NCBI RefSeq assembly: GCF_003343245.1
Contig: NZ_CP024901.1
Location: 3,844,001 to 3,908,000, forward strand
Direction of reading: 5' to 3'
DNA length: 64,000 nt
Origin: Photorhabdus laumondii subsp. laumondii
Lineage (GTDB): Bacteria > Pseudomonadota > Gammaproteobacteria > Enterobacterales > Enterobacteriaceae
Shown here: positions 8,588-17,905 of the stretch, piece by piece
How the letters are laid out: the number at the start of each line of letters is the position of its first letter
Position numbering within the stretch: the first letter of the stretch is position 1
Made by a program: the position numbers and the translations under genes
The notes under the pieces: model-generated
Told to the model about the DNA's origin: nothing
Seen by the model: the letters and a program-made list of their open reading frames with translations, nothing else
Databases searched by the model: none

Positions 8588-11112
8588 TCCTTACCTTCTT
8601 TTAAATAAAACTTTATTGCTTCCACACCCAATTTCTTCTGTTTAGCCGTCTTACCGTCTGCACCCGTTATCGAAGAGTGCTGACTATCGTCATGATTGTG
8701 CAAAAAGGCATGTTGATCCTTCACCGGCATATCATCAAAAGGCCAGAGCACCTGCGGTGTGACGGAAAAATCCACTGTTTCACGTTGGGAAACCATCTGA
8801 CTAACACTCTGCCCGCCAAACTTCTGCCACACTGCCGCCCGTTGGATGATGTGATTGGGCGCACCACACTCCACCTGACCATTCCCTATTCGGATATAAC
8901 CACCGCCACTAACCAACAAAATCTCCTGTTTAGCACTGATGATCACTTTGCCCTCATGGCTATTCACCGTGATATCTTTCAGTGCCGCCAGCCCCATCTC
9001 ATCACCCTGCGCTTCAATCTCTACCCGGCCTTTGCTGGCAAACAGTTTGATGCCCAGTTTTTGGGCAAACAGGCTGATCCTTTCACCTGCCGCTACCGTG
9101 AATTTTTTCAATACGCTGAAATCGGTACTTTTCCCACTGGTGGCGATAATATTTTCCCCGGCCGCCAACTGGAGGCTTTTTGCCGTCGTCTGCGCGATCC
9201 CTTCTGGCGCGGAGAGTAACAACGCGGATTTTTTCAGCTCGGCTAATGTTTCACTTAACAACGCCTTCTGTTGCTGCAAATCCGCCAGTTCCGCTTTAGC
9301 CATTTCAGCCGCGCCGCATAATGCCTCGGTTAAGGTCTGCGCTTGTTGAAGTTGATTCAGCGCCGCCTCCATCGCCAGCACCTCGCCGCCCGCCCGGGCC
9401 TGTTTATCCGCACTGATAAACAACCCCTTACCGGCCCGGATTGCTCCCCAGTCGTCGGTTCGCAGCTCAAAGCCTTCTCCCCGTTTATCTGGGTGTGGGC
9501 GCTGGCTATCAACGAGATGACCGAGGTTCAACTGGCTTTTACCGCCGTACTCGGTACTCAGTTTGATATGTTCCCGACCGCGTTCGTCATCCATCCGCAG
9601 TTTGTTATTCGCCGGAGTGCGCAGAACGTTGCGTTTGTAGTTGTAGAGATTGACGTGATCCGGGTGCACTGAGTCGTGCAACGCGTGGGCGATATAGGGC
9701 CGGTCCGGGTCGCCCCCTTCAAAGGCGATCGCCACTTCAGTGCCTTCCAGCAACGGCCAGTGAAAGCCATAGTTCTCTCCCGCATACGGGCGCGCCAGAC
9801 GCACCCACAAGCTTTCGCCGCCTTGCGGCCATTTCTCCCGGTCAAAGTTAAACGCCACCCGATATAAGCCGTCTTTGTCGATATCGCCGTAGGTATCATT
9901 CACTTTGGTACTGCTCACCCGCGCGGGTATCGTGCCGGCCATCACCGGTTTCGGCACCCGCTCCGGGCGAAAGCACACGGTCTCGGAATAGGGAATGGCC
10001 GTGAATGTCATCTCAAAACTGCTGTCCCGGCGGGCACTGTTGGTGATGTGGGTGATGATCGCCCCTTTGCGAAACGTTTCCGGGGCGTCACCTTTCACTT
10101 TCAACTCCTGCCCCGGCACCAGCGTAGCGGAAGTGGTCATTCCCCGCAGGCGAATACGTTGATTCAGGTAACGTTCGTGATGCAAACGGGCATAAAACAC
10201 CCCGCTTTCCGTCTCCGGTTGATAGGCGTAACGATCACCGGGTATTCGGTAGTCGTCACGGTAATGGTACGCTTCGCCATAAGTCGTTCGATCGCCCCGT
10301 GTCACATCCTCCTCGGTGTTCAAGCCGGGATACGGCCGGGCATCGTGGTAGTCATAATTCCGAGTCGTAATTTTCCCCTCCACCACCTGATACGCGGTCT
10401 CCATGCCCCACACCACCGCGTCCTCCTCGCCGTGCATACCTGACGGATTGCGGGCAGGCAGGTAGACATTGAACTGGTAGTCACGCTGGTCGTCGTAAAA
10501 CTCCACCACATCGATCTTTAACCGGTCATCCGCCGTCACTTTGTACCAGATACCCACTTCCGCCAGCAGGCGTTGGATAAAGCGCAGGTCATCTTCGCCA
10601 TACTGCATCACCTGTTCCCGCCTCGGGTAGCTGTACGCCAGACTGAACAGGAAGTCCTGCCCGCGAAAACCATGTCGCTCCCGCAGGATTTTCTCCACAA
10701 TCTCCGGCACGGACAGTTTTTGGTAAATAGCGTATTGATGGCTTCTCGCCAGCAGCGCCAGCCGGGGCTCCAGCGTCACTTCGTAACGGCTTTCGTCCCG
10801 CGAAGTGGAGAGCAGTTTAAAGCCGCTGATCACCCCGTAAACCGAGCGCAGCGGCTCCGGCGGCACAACCGGCATCCACCGTATCCCCGGATTGATCGCA
10901 GGCGAGGTCAGGGTAAATGAGGCTTGCTGCATCAGCATCTGTGCCGGTTCAATCCCTTTCTCCGCACTGGTGAATTCAATGGCATAGCGAAACGGCTGGC
11001 TTAAGGCTTCCTGTCCGGTAAAGGCCAGCACATCCAGCGGTGCTTTATTGCGCCACACTTTTAGTCTGTAACGGCTGTGATCAAAGATGATCATCGGTGT
11101 TAGGTTCGTCAT
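8584..11112 (-). CDS. vgrG: VgrG (TssI) T6SS spike protein
   Basis: 842 aa. The N-terminal part (about residues 10-520) has the VgrG gp27/gp5-like core with the usual EDDLRFIQRLLAEVGIWY, the WPLLEGTEVAIAFEGGDPDRP and RTPANNKLRMDD motifs. A helical insert near residues 580-640 and a DUF2345-type beta region (about 640-760) follow, then an 80-residue tail of no recognised domain. VgrG trimers tip the Hcp tube and carry effectors, here most likely the coupled lipase. Start chosen at 11112 because GGGAG lies just upstream. The 175-base gap to hcp contains the hcp terminator, so vgrG may depend on read-through or its own promoter. Confidence 0.95.
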   Translation of the reverse strand: MTNLTPMIIFDHSRYRLKVWRNKAPLDVLAFTGQEALSQPFRYAIEFTSAEKGIEPAQMLMQQASFTLTSPAINPGIRWMPVVPPEPLRSVYGVISGFKLLSTSRDESRYEVTLEPRLALLARSHQYAIYQKLSVPEIVEKILRERHGFRGQDFLFSLAYSYPRREQVMQYGEDDLRFIQRLLAEVGIWYKVTADDRLKIDVVEFYDDQRDYQFNVYLPARNPSGMHGEEDAVVWGMETAYQVVEGKITTRNYDYHDARPYPGLNTEEDVTRGDRTTYGEAYHYRDDYRIPGDRYAYQPETESGVFYARLHHERYLNQRIRLRGMTTSATLVPGQELKVKGDAPETFRKGAIITHITNSARRDSSFEMTFTAIPYSETVCFRPERVPKPVMAGTIPARVSSTKVNDTYGDIDKDGLYRVAFNFDREKWPQGGESLWVRLARPYAGENYGFHWPLLEGTEVAIAFEGGDPDRPYIAHALHDSVHPDHVNLYNYKRNVLRTPANNKLRMDDERGREHIKLSTEYGGKSQLNLGHLVDSQRPHPDKRGEGFELRTDDWGAIRAGKGLFISADKQARAGGEVLAMEAALNQLQQAQTLTEALCGAAEMAKAELADLQQQKALLSETLAELKKSALLLSAPEGIAQTTAKSLQLAAGENIIATSGKSTDFSVLKKFTVAAGERISLFAQKLGIKLFASKGRVEIEAQGDEMGLAALKDITVNSHEGKVIISAKQEILLVSGGGYIRIGNGQVECGAPNHIIQRAAVWQKFGGQSVSQMVSQRETVDFSVTPQVLWPFDDMPVKDQHAFLHNHDDSQHSSITGADGKTAKQKKLGVEAIKFYLKEGKE

Positions 11113-11240
11113 ATTTTCTCCCGATTATTCCTCAGTCGTGCGGGTACGCTACCGCCCATAGCCGTATACCGAGGCCCATAAGGTCATGATTTATCTGGTT
11201 TTCAGTTTTTTATCGCGGGGCCTCCCGCCCCCGCAATTAC

Positions 11241-11280
11241 GCAAAAAATGAAACAACAGCAGACGGATTAATCCGTCTGC
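11241..11280 (-). terminator. Rho-independent-type terminator after hcp
   Basis: A perfect palindrome at 11259-11280 (GCAGACGGATT with AATCCGTCTGC) is followed on the minus strand by a T-rich run. It sits just past the hcp stop and probably reduces read-through into vgrG, giving more Hcp than spike protein. Confidence 0.75.
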
Positions 11281-11288
11281 CAAGCTTG

Positions 11289-11780
11289 TTACGCCGTCGT
11301 GCGCTCATTCCACGCATCAGCATGAATGATGTTGCCGTCTTTGTAGGTCCAGGTGATTTTTTCGTAACGCAACTCAATGCGTTCCAGATGGTTGTGCTTC
11401 TCTTTGGTAGGGTCTTTGATGTCATGCATCAGCGGTGCCACTTTCACCACCTTCACGTTGTCCAGTTGGGTGATGAAGTACTCTTTCTCCTGACCTGCGT
11501 CGTCAATGTTGTACCATTTGATTTCAGCAGATTTCAGGGTCTGGCCGGTGGTGACCGCTTTATACAAATAGGGACTTGATGCATCCACCTCTTTGGTGAA
11601 TACCAATGGGGCATGCACACGGGTCCCCGTCAGTTTGCCGGTATTGTTGTCCGTCGGGATGTGCAACATATGTTCCAACGCCACAATTTCAATACTACCT
11701 TCCCGGCCCCGTACCTCGACAGAGCCCTTGATGTCAGCACCGCCGTCATCTTTCAGCCATAAATAAGCGGGAATCGCCAT
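11289..11780 (-). CDS. hcp: Hcp (TssD) T6SS tube protein
   Basis: 163 aa, the usual Hcp length. It starts MAIPAYLWLKDDGG and has the characteristic GSVEVRGREGSIEI strand near the N-terminus and the late ITWTYKDGNI segment. Hexameric rings of Hcp stack to form the inner tube expelled by sheath contraction. A strong ribosome binding site (AGGAG) lies 8 bases before the start, and a terminator follows, in line with high expression. Confidence 0.96.
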   Translation of the reverse strand: MAIPAYLWLKDDGGADIKGSVEVRGREGSIEIVALEHMLHIPTDNNTGKLTGTRVHAPLVFTKEVDASSPYLYKAVTTGQTLKSAEIKWYNIDDAGQEKEYFITQLDNVKVVKVAPLMHDIKDPTKEKHNHLERIELRYEKITWTYKDGNIIHADAWNERTTA

Positions 11781-11798
11781 AATGATTACTCCTAATTG

Positions 11799-13526
11799 TT
11801 ACTTAAGTGATGTCGCCGGTAGCGGCGACGTTGTTGATAAGGTGTCCGGTACTTTCTGCGGTCGCGCACAGGCGGCCACATGCGGTATCAGACGGATTTC
11901 AACCCTGCGATTGGCAGCTCGCCCCGCAGCGGTTGTGTTAGTCGCAATTGGACTCGTTGCTCCCTTGCCTTGTACAGTGAAGCAAGCCGGCGATATGTCG
12001 CTGGTTTGTAACATCCAATCGCGTACTGCTTCGGCGCGTGCCAGTGACAGCACCTGATTTTTCGTGGCATCACCGGTGGAATCAGTATGTCCGGCGATGA
12101 GGATCATCCAGCCCGGTTTGGCACGGATGTTGATTAGTGCGTTGACTAATACTTTGGTCGAACCCGCTTTCAGTTTCGCCTGTCCCACATCAAACAGCGC
12201 CAGACTGTTAAGGCTGATGGTCTGTGGTTCCCCCGGCGTTACCGGCGTTTTCTCCCTCGGTTTAGCGTGGTAACCGGCAATGGCCGCATGCAATGGCGGA
12301 GGTAATCGTGCTCCTTGATATAGCCCCAATCCCAGACGCCACGGCACGCCATCCCGGTGATACTTCTCAAGCCGATCGGCATCATCCCTCAGTACCGCCA
12401 CCGCCTGTGCCTTGCGGCTCTCATCCGTCGCGGCAATAGACCGGTAATGCAGCAGGTCACTCTCCACCTGACGCAATAACTGTCGGTTATGCCAGGCCGA
12501 GCAACCTAGCGCTGTTATGCCCGCCAGCAGAAACAGCCCCAGAGCTATCCCCACGGCCCGCTGTAGCGCTGTTTGTAGCGCACTGGTGGGCAGCAGCCGC
12601 ACTACACTGTCCGGGAATGGCAATGTAGCGGTAGCCGATGTGGCTATCGGATCGCCCGCCCTGTTCAGCGCCGTTTTGGTTTGTAACCACTGTTGCCAGA
12701 CATGGCCGGTTACCCAATGCGGTAATGCCGGTACAAACTTCAATACCATCGCCAGCGGCGGACAAGGAGATAAGCCATCTTCCGGGGTCAGGCAGACGGG
12801 CAATACATGCGCCTTCATCCAATCAGCCCAGCCAGTCAACTCAACCCCACACTGAAAACGTGCCATCTGTTCTGCCAGCGTGCCCTGTTCCAACCAATCC
12901 GCGAGTGGTTGAAAAGAGGCACCTTCGCGCCAAGCCGTTACCGTGGTTCGTCCTGATTGCCACTCAAACCACGGTGAATCGTCAGGTTGTCGGGACGGCC
13001 CGGCTACGTAACCCGCTAGCAGTAAAGGCAGCGGGATAGCATGTCGTTGACGCGCTTGAGATAACTGCCAGCGTAGTTCTCGCACCCAACCAGCCAGTAC
13101 GGCGGCGTCACGGTATTGCTGCGGGTTTATCACCGCCATCACACTTAACTGACCGCCCCAAGAGGGCCGGGCGGCCAGCAAGCTAACTATCGCGTCAGAC
13201 AGAGAAGTCCCTGTCGGTAAGCACAACCAATAGCCTTGTGGCGTCTGACGCAACAGTTCATTACCAAACAAGCTGTCCTGAATGTCGCTATATACCAACA
13301 CCACCGGCAGGCGATTACTTTCAGGCGGCAGTACCGCTGACAGGCTGTTAAGGCGCTCTCGCCGTTGAGAACGCCCGCGATAAAACAGCCCCATCAGCGT
13401 ACAGAGCAGGATAATGACTGCCCCCACCCACCGGCCCACCGGCGATAAGGGCAACCAGACCAGACAGAGCAGCAGCGCCAGCCCGGCCCCCCATCCCCAT
13501 AACACCCGTCGCAACATGACACTCAT
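11799..13526 (-). CDS. T6SS-associated OmpA-domain protein
   Basis: About 575 aa. Two N-terminal membrane helices (about residues 8-45), a long cytoplasmic region, a third helix near residue 320, and a C-terminal OmpA-like peptidoglycan-binding domain with the motif AGHTDSTGD followed by RAEAVRDWM and NRRVEI. Such proteins anchor the T6SS membrane complex to the cell wall when TssL lacks its own peptidoglycan-binding domain, as here. The ATG at 13526 overlaps the tssL stop (ATGA), so this start is preferred over one 16 codons upstream inside tssL. Expression could suffer from the IS66 insertion upstream. Confidence 0.88.
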   Translation of the reverse strand: MSVMLRRVLWGWGAGLALLLCLVWLPLSPVGRWVGAVIILLCTLMGLFYRGRSQRRERLNSLSAVLPPESNRLPVVLVYSDIQDSLFGNELLRQTPQGYWLCLPTGTSLSDAIVSLLAARPSWGGQLSVMAVINPQQYRDAAVLAGWVRELRWQLSQARQRHAIPLPLLLAGYVAGPSRQPDDSPWFEWQSGRTTVTAWREGASFQPLADWLEQGTLAEQMARFQCGVELTGWADWMKAHVLPVCLTPEDGLSPCPPLAMVLKFVPALPHWVTGHVWQQWLQTKTALNRAGDPIATSATATLPFPDSVVRLLPTSALQTALQRAVGIALGLFLLAGITALGCSAWHNRQLLRQVESDLLHYRSIAATDESRKAQAVAVLRDDADRLEKYHRDGVPWRLGLGLYQGARLPPPLHAAIAGYHAKPREKTPVTPGEPQTISLNSLALFDVGQAKLKAGSTKVLVNALINIRAKPGWMILIAGHTDSTGDATKNQVLSLARAEAVRDWMLQTSDISPACFTVQGKGATSPIATNTTAAGRAANRRVEIRLIPHVAACARPQKVPDTLSTTSPLPATSLK

Positions 13527-13816
13527 CTCGCCAACCCCGGAAATAGCGTTGCCAGATAGTGACCTAACCCCCACCAGACACCGAACAACACGATGACCAT
13601 CCCAGAGATCGCCACGGCTAGTTGGCCGACGATGGAGCGTAGCCTGAGATGGGACAATGGCACATTGGTTAACACCGGTGATTGCTGAGCCGTGCCGAAA
13701 GGTACGACCTGTTGACTCAAGCGAGTCACCAGTTGTTCACGTATCAATGAGGTATCCTCCTGACACTTTCCCTGAAATCCCAACAGCAACACGCGGTGAA
13801 AACAGGTCAGTACTGC
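13523..13816 (-). pseudogene. tssL: TssL (DotU/IcmH), C-terminal fragment
   Basis: This is the distal part of tssL, cut from its 5' part by the IS66 element. It encodes the conserved LLLGFQGKCQ segment and the single C-terminal membrane helix of TssL. Joining it to the fragment at 16164-16544 through the 8-bp target duplication restores one frame of about 223 codons. A non-ATG start could give an 89-aa product, but this lacks nearly all of the cytoplasmic domain. Confidence 0.92.
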
Positions 13817-13901
13817 GTAAACGTCCGGTCATCTCACCTTGTTCTTCCTCTCCGGCCCATGCACGCTACCGCTTCCTTATCTTCACCTGGAGACTGACAC
13901 C

Positions 13902-14204
13902 ATGAGCCGTAGCCGATATACCCCGGAACAAAAACAACACCATGTGACCCAATGGCGCCACAGTGACCTGACCCGAAAACAGTATTGCGAACAGCATCAG
14001 CTGAGTTTTTCCGCTTTCCGCGACTGGATTGCCGACAGTAACAACATCCCCCAACCTCTCAGCCAGACACTGCCCGCCCTCTTACCGGTTTCACTCCAGC
14101 CTGACGACGCGCGCACCGTCACCCTGCATACCCCAGACGGCTATGCCATCGCCTGTCCATTGACGCTGTTGCCTGACGTGATGCGGGTACTGACCCGATG
14201 CTGA
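13902..14204 (+). CDS. tnpA: IS66-family accessory protein TnpA (helix-turn-helix)
   Basis: 100 aa, starting MSRSRYTPEQKQHH, with an HTH of the IS66 Orf1 type (DLTRKQYCEQHQLSFSAFRDW). The ATG at 13902 has GGAG 8 bases upstream and is preferred over an earlier in-frame start at 13839. It overlaps tnpB by seven bases, the usual coupling in IS66 elements. Accessory to transposition; exact role not established. Confidence 0.9.
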   Translation: MSRSRYTPEQKQHHVTQWRHSDLTRKQYCEQHQLSFSAFRDWIADSNNIPQPLSQTLPALLPVSLQPDDARTVTLHTPDGYAIACPLTLLPDVMRVLTRC

Positions 14205-14533
14205 AACCGCAACAGCTCTTTCTGGTGCGAGAGCCCGTCGACATGCGCCGGGGCATTGATGCCCTGACCCAGCACCTGGAGGGGCTGAATTTGCGCTGGC
14301 AGGACGAAGCCGCTTTTATTTTCTGCAACAAGGCCCGCTCCCGTCTCAAGGTGTTGCGCTGGGACCGACACGGCGTCTGGCTGTGTACCCGCCGTCTGCA
14401 CCGGGCCCATTTTGTCTGGCCGAAGCAGGGCGAGCGCAGCTGGGTGATGACGCCCGCCCAGTTTGACTGGCTCATCCGCGGCATTCACTGGCAACAGGTC
14501 GAGGGAGATGACCTGTCCGGCTGGCGAAACTAA
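14198..14533 (+). CDS. tnpB: IS66-family accessory protein TnpB (IS66 Orf2)
   Basis: 111 aa with the hallmark VDMRRGIDAL near the start and the KVLRWDRHGVWLCTRRL core of IS66 Orf2 proteins. Intact length. Required for transposition of IS66-type elements by an unclear mechanism. Confidence 0.95.
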   Translation: MLKPQQLFLVREPVDMRRGIDALTQHLEGLNLRWQDEAAFIFCNKARSRLKVLRWDRHGVWLCTRRLHRAHFVWPKQGERSWVMTPAQFDWLIRGIHWQQVEGDDLSGWRN

Positions 14534-14596
14534 TTCCGCTACCCCGGTCACACTTTTACCGGATAACGACGGGGAATTATCCGGTACACTGTCGGC

Positions 14597-16102
14597 ATGA
14601 CGCTCAATGACTTAATCGCGCTGGATGACCCCGGCCAGTTCCGCCTGCGGGCACTGGCGCTGCTTCAGCAACAAGGTGATTATATTCGCCAGCTGGAAGA
14701 GGCCCTGAAACAGGCGCAACGCTGGCGTTTTGGCGCGCACAGCGAAACCCTGCCTGCCGGTCCCAAACGCAGTCAGTTTGAGGAAGATGCCGATACCGAT
14801 ATCGCGGTGCTGGAAACCCGGCTGTCACGCCTGCATATCAAGGAAAACGCGACCCCGGCCCAGCCTAAACGTCAGCCTTTGCCGGCGACTTTACCCCGTG
14901 AAGATATCCGGCTGGCGCCGGAGACGGAGAGCTGCCCGGATTGCGGTCATGCCCTGCGCTTTTTGCGTGATGAAATCAGTGAGCGACTGGAATACCGTCC
15001 GGCCACGTTTATCGTCCGGCGCTATATCAGCCCGCAGTACAGCTGCGCGCGCTGTCAGTGTGTGCATGCTAAAGCCCAGCCCGCCCATCTTATTGAAAAG
15101 GGCCTTCCAGAGCCGGGGTTGCTGGCTCAGGTGGTGGTCGCTAAATATCGTGACCACCTGCCGCTCTACCGTCAGCAGCAAATCTATGCCCGCAGCGGTG
15201 TCACCCTGGCCCGCAGCACCCTGTCGGACTGGGTGGGGCAGGTGGCGGTGGCGTTGCAACCGTTAGCCGATGCCCTGAAGCAGACGCTGCTGACGTCCCC
15301 GGTGCTGCATGCCGATGAGACCCCGTTGCCGATACTGGCCCCGGGAAAAGGCCAGACCCAGCGAGCTTACCTGTGGACGTCTGTCACCGGCCCCGATACC
15401 TCGCCGGCAGTGGTATACTATGAGCTGCATCCCGGCCGCAGCGGCCGTTATGCCCAGAGCCTGCTGAAAGACTGGTCGGGCGGCACGTTGGTGACGGATG
15501 ACTATGCCGGTTACAACGCACTGCATGCCCGGGCGGATATCACCGAAGCGGGTTGCTGGGCTCACGCCCGCCGCAAATTCTTTGACCAATACAAAGCGAG
15601 CCAAAGTCCGGTGGCGAAACAGGCGCTGGATGGCATTCGTGACCTGTACAAGCTGGAGCGAAAAATCAAACACCGGCCGCCGGATAAACGGCGTCAGTGG
15701 CGGCAGCGTTATGCCCGGCCGTGGCTGAATGAGTTCCGGTCCTGGTTGCAAACGATGCAGACCCAAACGGCCCCCAACTCGGGGTTACGCAAAGCGATAG
15801 ATTACACGCTGAAGCGCTGGTCGGCGCTGGTGTGTTATCTGGATGACGGGGGGGTGCCGATAGACAACAACCGGGCGGAGAATGCGGTCCGGGGTGTGGC
15901 GCTCGGCCGAAAGAACTGGCTTTTTGCGGGTTCACTGGCCGCGGGGCAACGGGCGGCCATGATAATGAGCCTGCTGGAAACGGCCAAAGCCAACGGACAT
16001 GAGCCCTGGGTCTGGTTACGTGATGTCCTCAGCCGGCTGCCTGTCTGGCCGAACAATCGGTTGAATGAGCTGTTGCCCTGGCCTGAGAATCCCTTCCGTT
16101 AA
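14597..16102 (+). CDS. tnpC: IS66-family DDE transposase TnpC
   Basis: 501 aa. An N-terminal coiled coil and leucine-rich region, a zinc-finger-like CPDCGH...CARCQC cluster near residues 113-155, and the DDE catalytic core (HADETPLP, VTDDYAGYN, NNRAENAVRG). Full length for the family and without internal stops, so the element may still be mobile. Confidence 0.96.
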   Translation: MTLNDLIALDDPGQFRLRALALLQQQGDYIRQLEEALKQAQRWRFGAHSETLPAGPKRSQFEEDADTDIAVLETRLSRLHIKENATPAQPKRQPLPATLPREDIRLAPETESCPDCGHALRFLRDEISERLEYRPATFIVRRYISPQYSCARCQCVHAKAQPAHLIEKGLPEPGLLAQVVVAKYRDHLPLYRQQQIYARSGVTLARSTLSDWVGQVAVALQPLADALKQTLLTSPVLHADETPLPILAPGKGQTQRAYLWTSVTGPDTSPAVVYYELHPGRSGRYAQSLLKDWSGGTLVTDDYAGYNALHARADITEAGCWAHARRKFFDQYKASQSPVAKQALDGIRDLYKLERKIKHRPPDKRRQWRQRYARPWLNEFRSWLQTMQTQTAPNSGLRKAIDYTLKRWSALVCYLDDGGVPIDNNRAENAVRGVALGRKNWLFAGSLAAGQRAAMIMSLLETAKANGHEPWVWLRDVLSRLPVWPNNRLNELLPWPENPFR

Positions 16103-16151
16103 CATCCCATTTTGTGGTTATCTGACCACGCAAGGTGAGTTCACCGGAACA

Positions 16152-16544
16152 TTACAGTACTGCCCGATCGGCGGCCGGTTCATTCAGTACAGTACGCATC
16201 CGTTCATACAACTGGTTACCGGCCTCGGCGGTATCAAAGAAATGCTCCTGTAATGATGTTGCCCGCCAGGCTGCATATCCCTGTTCCGGCGCTCGCTCCA
16301 GCACGGTTTCATCCAGCAGGGCGCACTGGGCGTAGCTGATATGATTTATCGCGGATTCGCTAACATCCGCATCACTCAGCGCTTGCCGTGTCTGTTCTAT
16401 CTCGCGGGTGCAGTGCTGCCACACCACCTCCGCCTGTTCCACCGATGCGCCCTGACAGAGCTCTGCCACCAACAGGTAGCTGTTCTGTAACAAGGCATCG
16501 ATATCCGGTGGCGATTTTTTAGTTGATAAAGGTGATTTATTCAT
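16152..16544 (-). pseudogene. tssL: TssL (DotU/IcmH), N-terminal fragment
   Basis: The 5' part of tssL: about 130 codons starting MNKSPLSTKKSPPDIDALLQ and covering the DotU helical region (LLDETVLERAPEQGYAAW). It ends at a TAA created exactly at the IS66 boundary. The start overlaps the tssK stop (ATGA). Without the C-terminal helix this fragment cannot insert in the membrane, so the base complex of this T6SS should not form. Confidence 0.93.
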
Positions 16545-17890
16545 GTCCTCAATACCGCAAACAGTTCAAGCTGAATATCGCCCAGTACTCCGGGCACGTA
16601 GAAAGCACAGCTCCCTGCCGCCAGCATGGCTTTGCCCGCCGGATGGGTGAGATCAAGGGCAAAGTACTGGTTCTCCAGCCGCAACGGGATCGCGGCCGGG
16701 ACATGGCTAAGTGCGACTAAGGGGATGCCGGTTAATGACCGGCTAATCATCCGATCAACCTCATCCGGCGCACCGGCTTTACATAACAGCGGGAACCGGG
16801 TGTACAACTGGTGTGCCGGTATGGAAGAGCGGACAGAGAGATAAAAATCCGCCGCTTCACATAAACGGGCATCGTGGAGAGTGGCTATCCACTGCTGTTC
16901 CGATGGTTTCTTCAACTCAATCGTCACCATCCGCGACGGCAAGCTGATCTCCAGCAATTGTCTCAGCAAGTCAAATAACGGCGGGAATACCGCCGTCAAA
17001 TTATCGTGCTGATAACGCGGGATCACGCTGGCGTTATGGTCCAGTGAAAAGGTCAACAGACTGCCCGCCAGCCTTACCGCTTCACGGTAGAACAGTTCTG
17101 GATGCACATCTGGATGGGCCTTAAAATCACTCAATATCGGTTCATAACTGTTAAGCGCATTAAGCAGCCAGAACAACGACACATCCGCCACCGCAAAATC
17201 CGCCATCCGCTCATTGCTCTCTCGGCGCATTGCCATCAATCGAGCCTGTTTAGCGCGTAACTGCGTCAACAACTGATCGAGCCGAGCTATCGAACCGGCA
17301 TGTGCGCTAAGACGCAGTAATGGCGGCACAAATTGCTCATCAAAAATCCATTTTCCTTGAGCATCGCGCAACAGACGCGCCACCGGGCAGGTGAGATATT
17401 GACCGTTTTCCATGCTGTCAAAACGCAGCGATATCGCATAACGAGCAACCGCCATCGATTCACTGCGATCACTGAATTCATCCTGTACCGGTACCCACTC
17501 CTGCTGGTAACGCACCGGACGATCGGCGCGTTCATCGGGTTTAAGACAGTTACCGCCATTGGCGTAAGTGTACGGCAATGCCAGTAAGACCGTGACCTGC
17601 TGCGCATCTGTCGGCAAAACGGCGGCCAATTCCAGCACCGGCGGTAGGCGATCGGCCTGATCGGTGTCAATCAGCGATCCATCGGCAAAACGCACACACA
17701 GGTGATCCGCTTTCAACTGCCCCAACGCTAAGGTGTGTTGATCAAACACCGCGGTCAGCACGCCCCAAGGATGCGCCAGTCCCAGACGAGCAATCGACTC
17801 ATTGGCATATGCCTCCCAACGAGCCTGCTGCTGAAACTGTTGGGGAGACAAGATGGTTCCTGTTACCCATAGCGGGCGCTCAATTTTCAT
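16541..17890 (-). CDS. tssK: TssK T6SS baseplate protein
   Basis: 449 aa, the usual TssK length, beginning MKIERPLWVTGTILSPQQFQQQ, which matches the conserved TssK N-terminus. TssK trimers link the baseplate to the TssL-TssM membrane complex in the cytoplasm. The gene lies 15 bases after tssC and overlaps tssL by four bases. No internal defects seen. Confidence 0.95.
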   Translation of the reverse strand: MKIERPLWVTGTILSPQQFQQQARWEAYANESIARLGLAHPWGVLTAVFDQHTLALGQLKADHLCVRFADGSLIDTDQADRLPPVLELAAVLPTDAQQVTVLLALPYTYANGGNCLKPDERADRPVRYQQEWVPVQDEFSDRSESMAVARYAISLRFDSMENGQYLTCPVARLLRDAQGKWIFDEQFVPPLLRLSAHAGSIARLDQLLTQLRAKQARLMAMRRESNERMADFAVADVSLFWLLNALNSYEPILSDFKAHPDVHPELFYREAVRLAGSLLTFSLDHNASVIPRYQHDNLTAVFPPLFDLLRQLLEISLPSRMVTIELKKPSEQQWIATLHDARLCEAADFYLSVRSSIPAHQLYTRFPLLCKAGAPDEVDRMISRSLTGIPLVALSHVPAAIPLRLENQYFALDLTHPAGKAMLAAGSCAFYVPGVLGDIQLELFAVLRT

Positions 17891-17905
17891 GATGCTCCCC
17901 TATTG

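Larger units (their letters stand above)
13817..16155 (+). mobile_element. IS66-family insertion sequence
   Basis: A complete 2339-bp element. Its ends are inverted repeats that start GTAA: left GTAAACGTCCGGTCATCTCA, right (reverse complement) GTAATGTTCCGGTGAACTCA. It is flanked by the 8-bp direct repeat AGTACTGC (13809-13816 and 16156-16163), the duplication size of IS66 elements. It carries the three usual genes, all apparently intact. Confidence 0.95.

Noticed and set aside
8677..10920. Several ORFs of 109-180 aa antisense to vgrG
   Set aside because: Shadows of the GC-rich vgrG coding frame; no start signals and no recognisable domains.
14604..15935. ORFs antisense or out of frame within the IS66 transposase gene
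   Set aside because: Explained by the codon structure of tnpC, which has clear DDE motifs.
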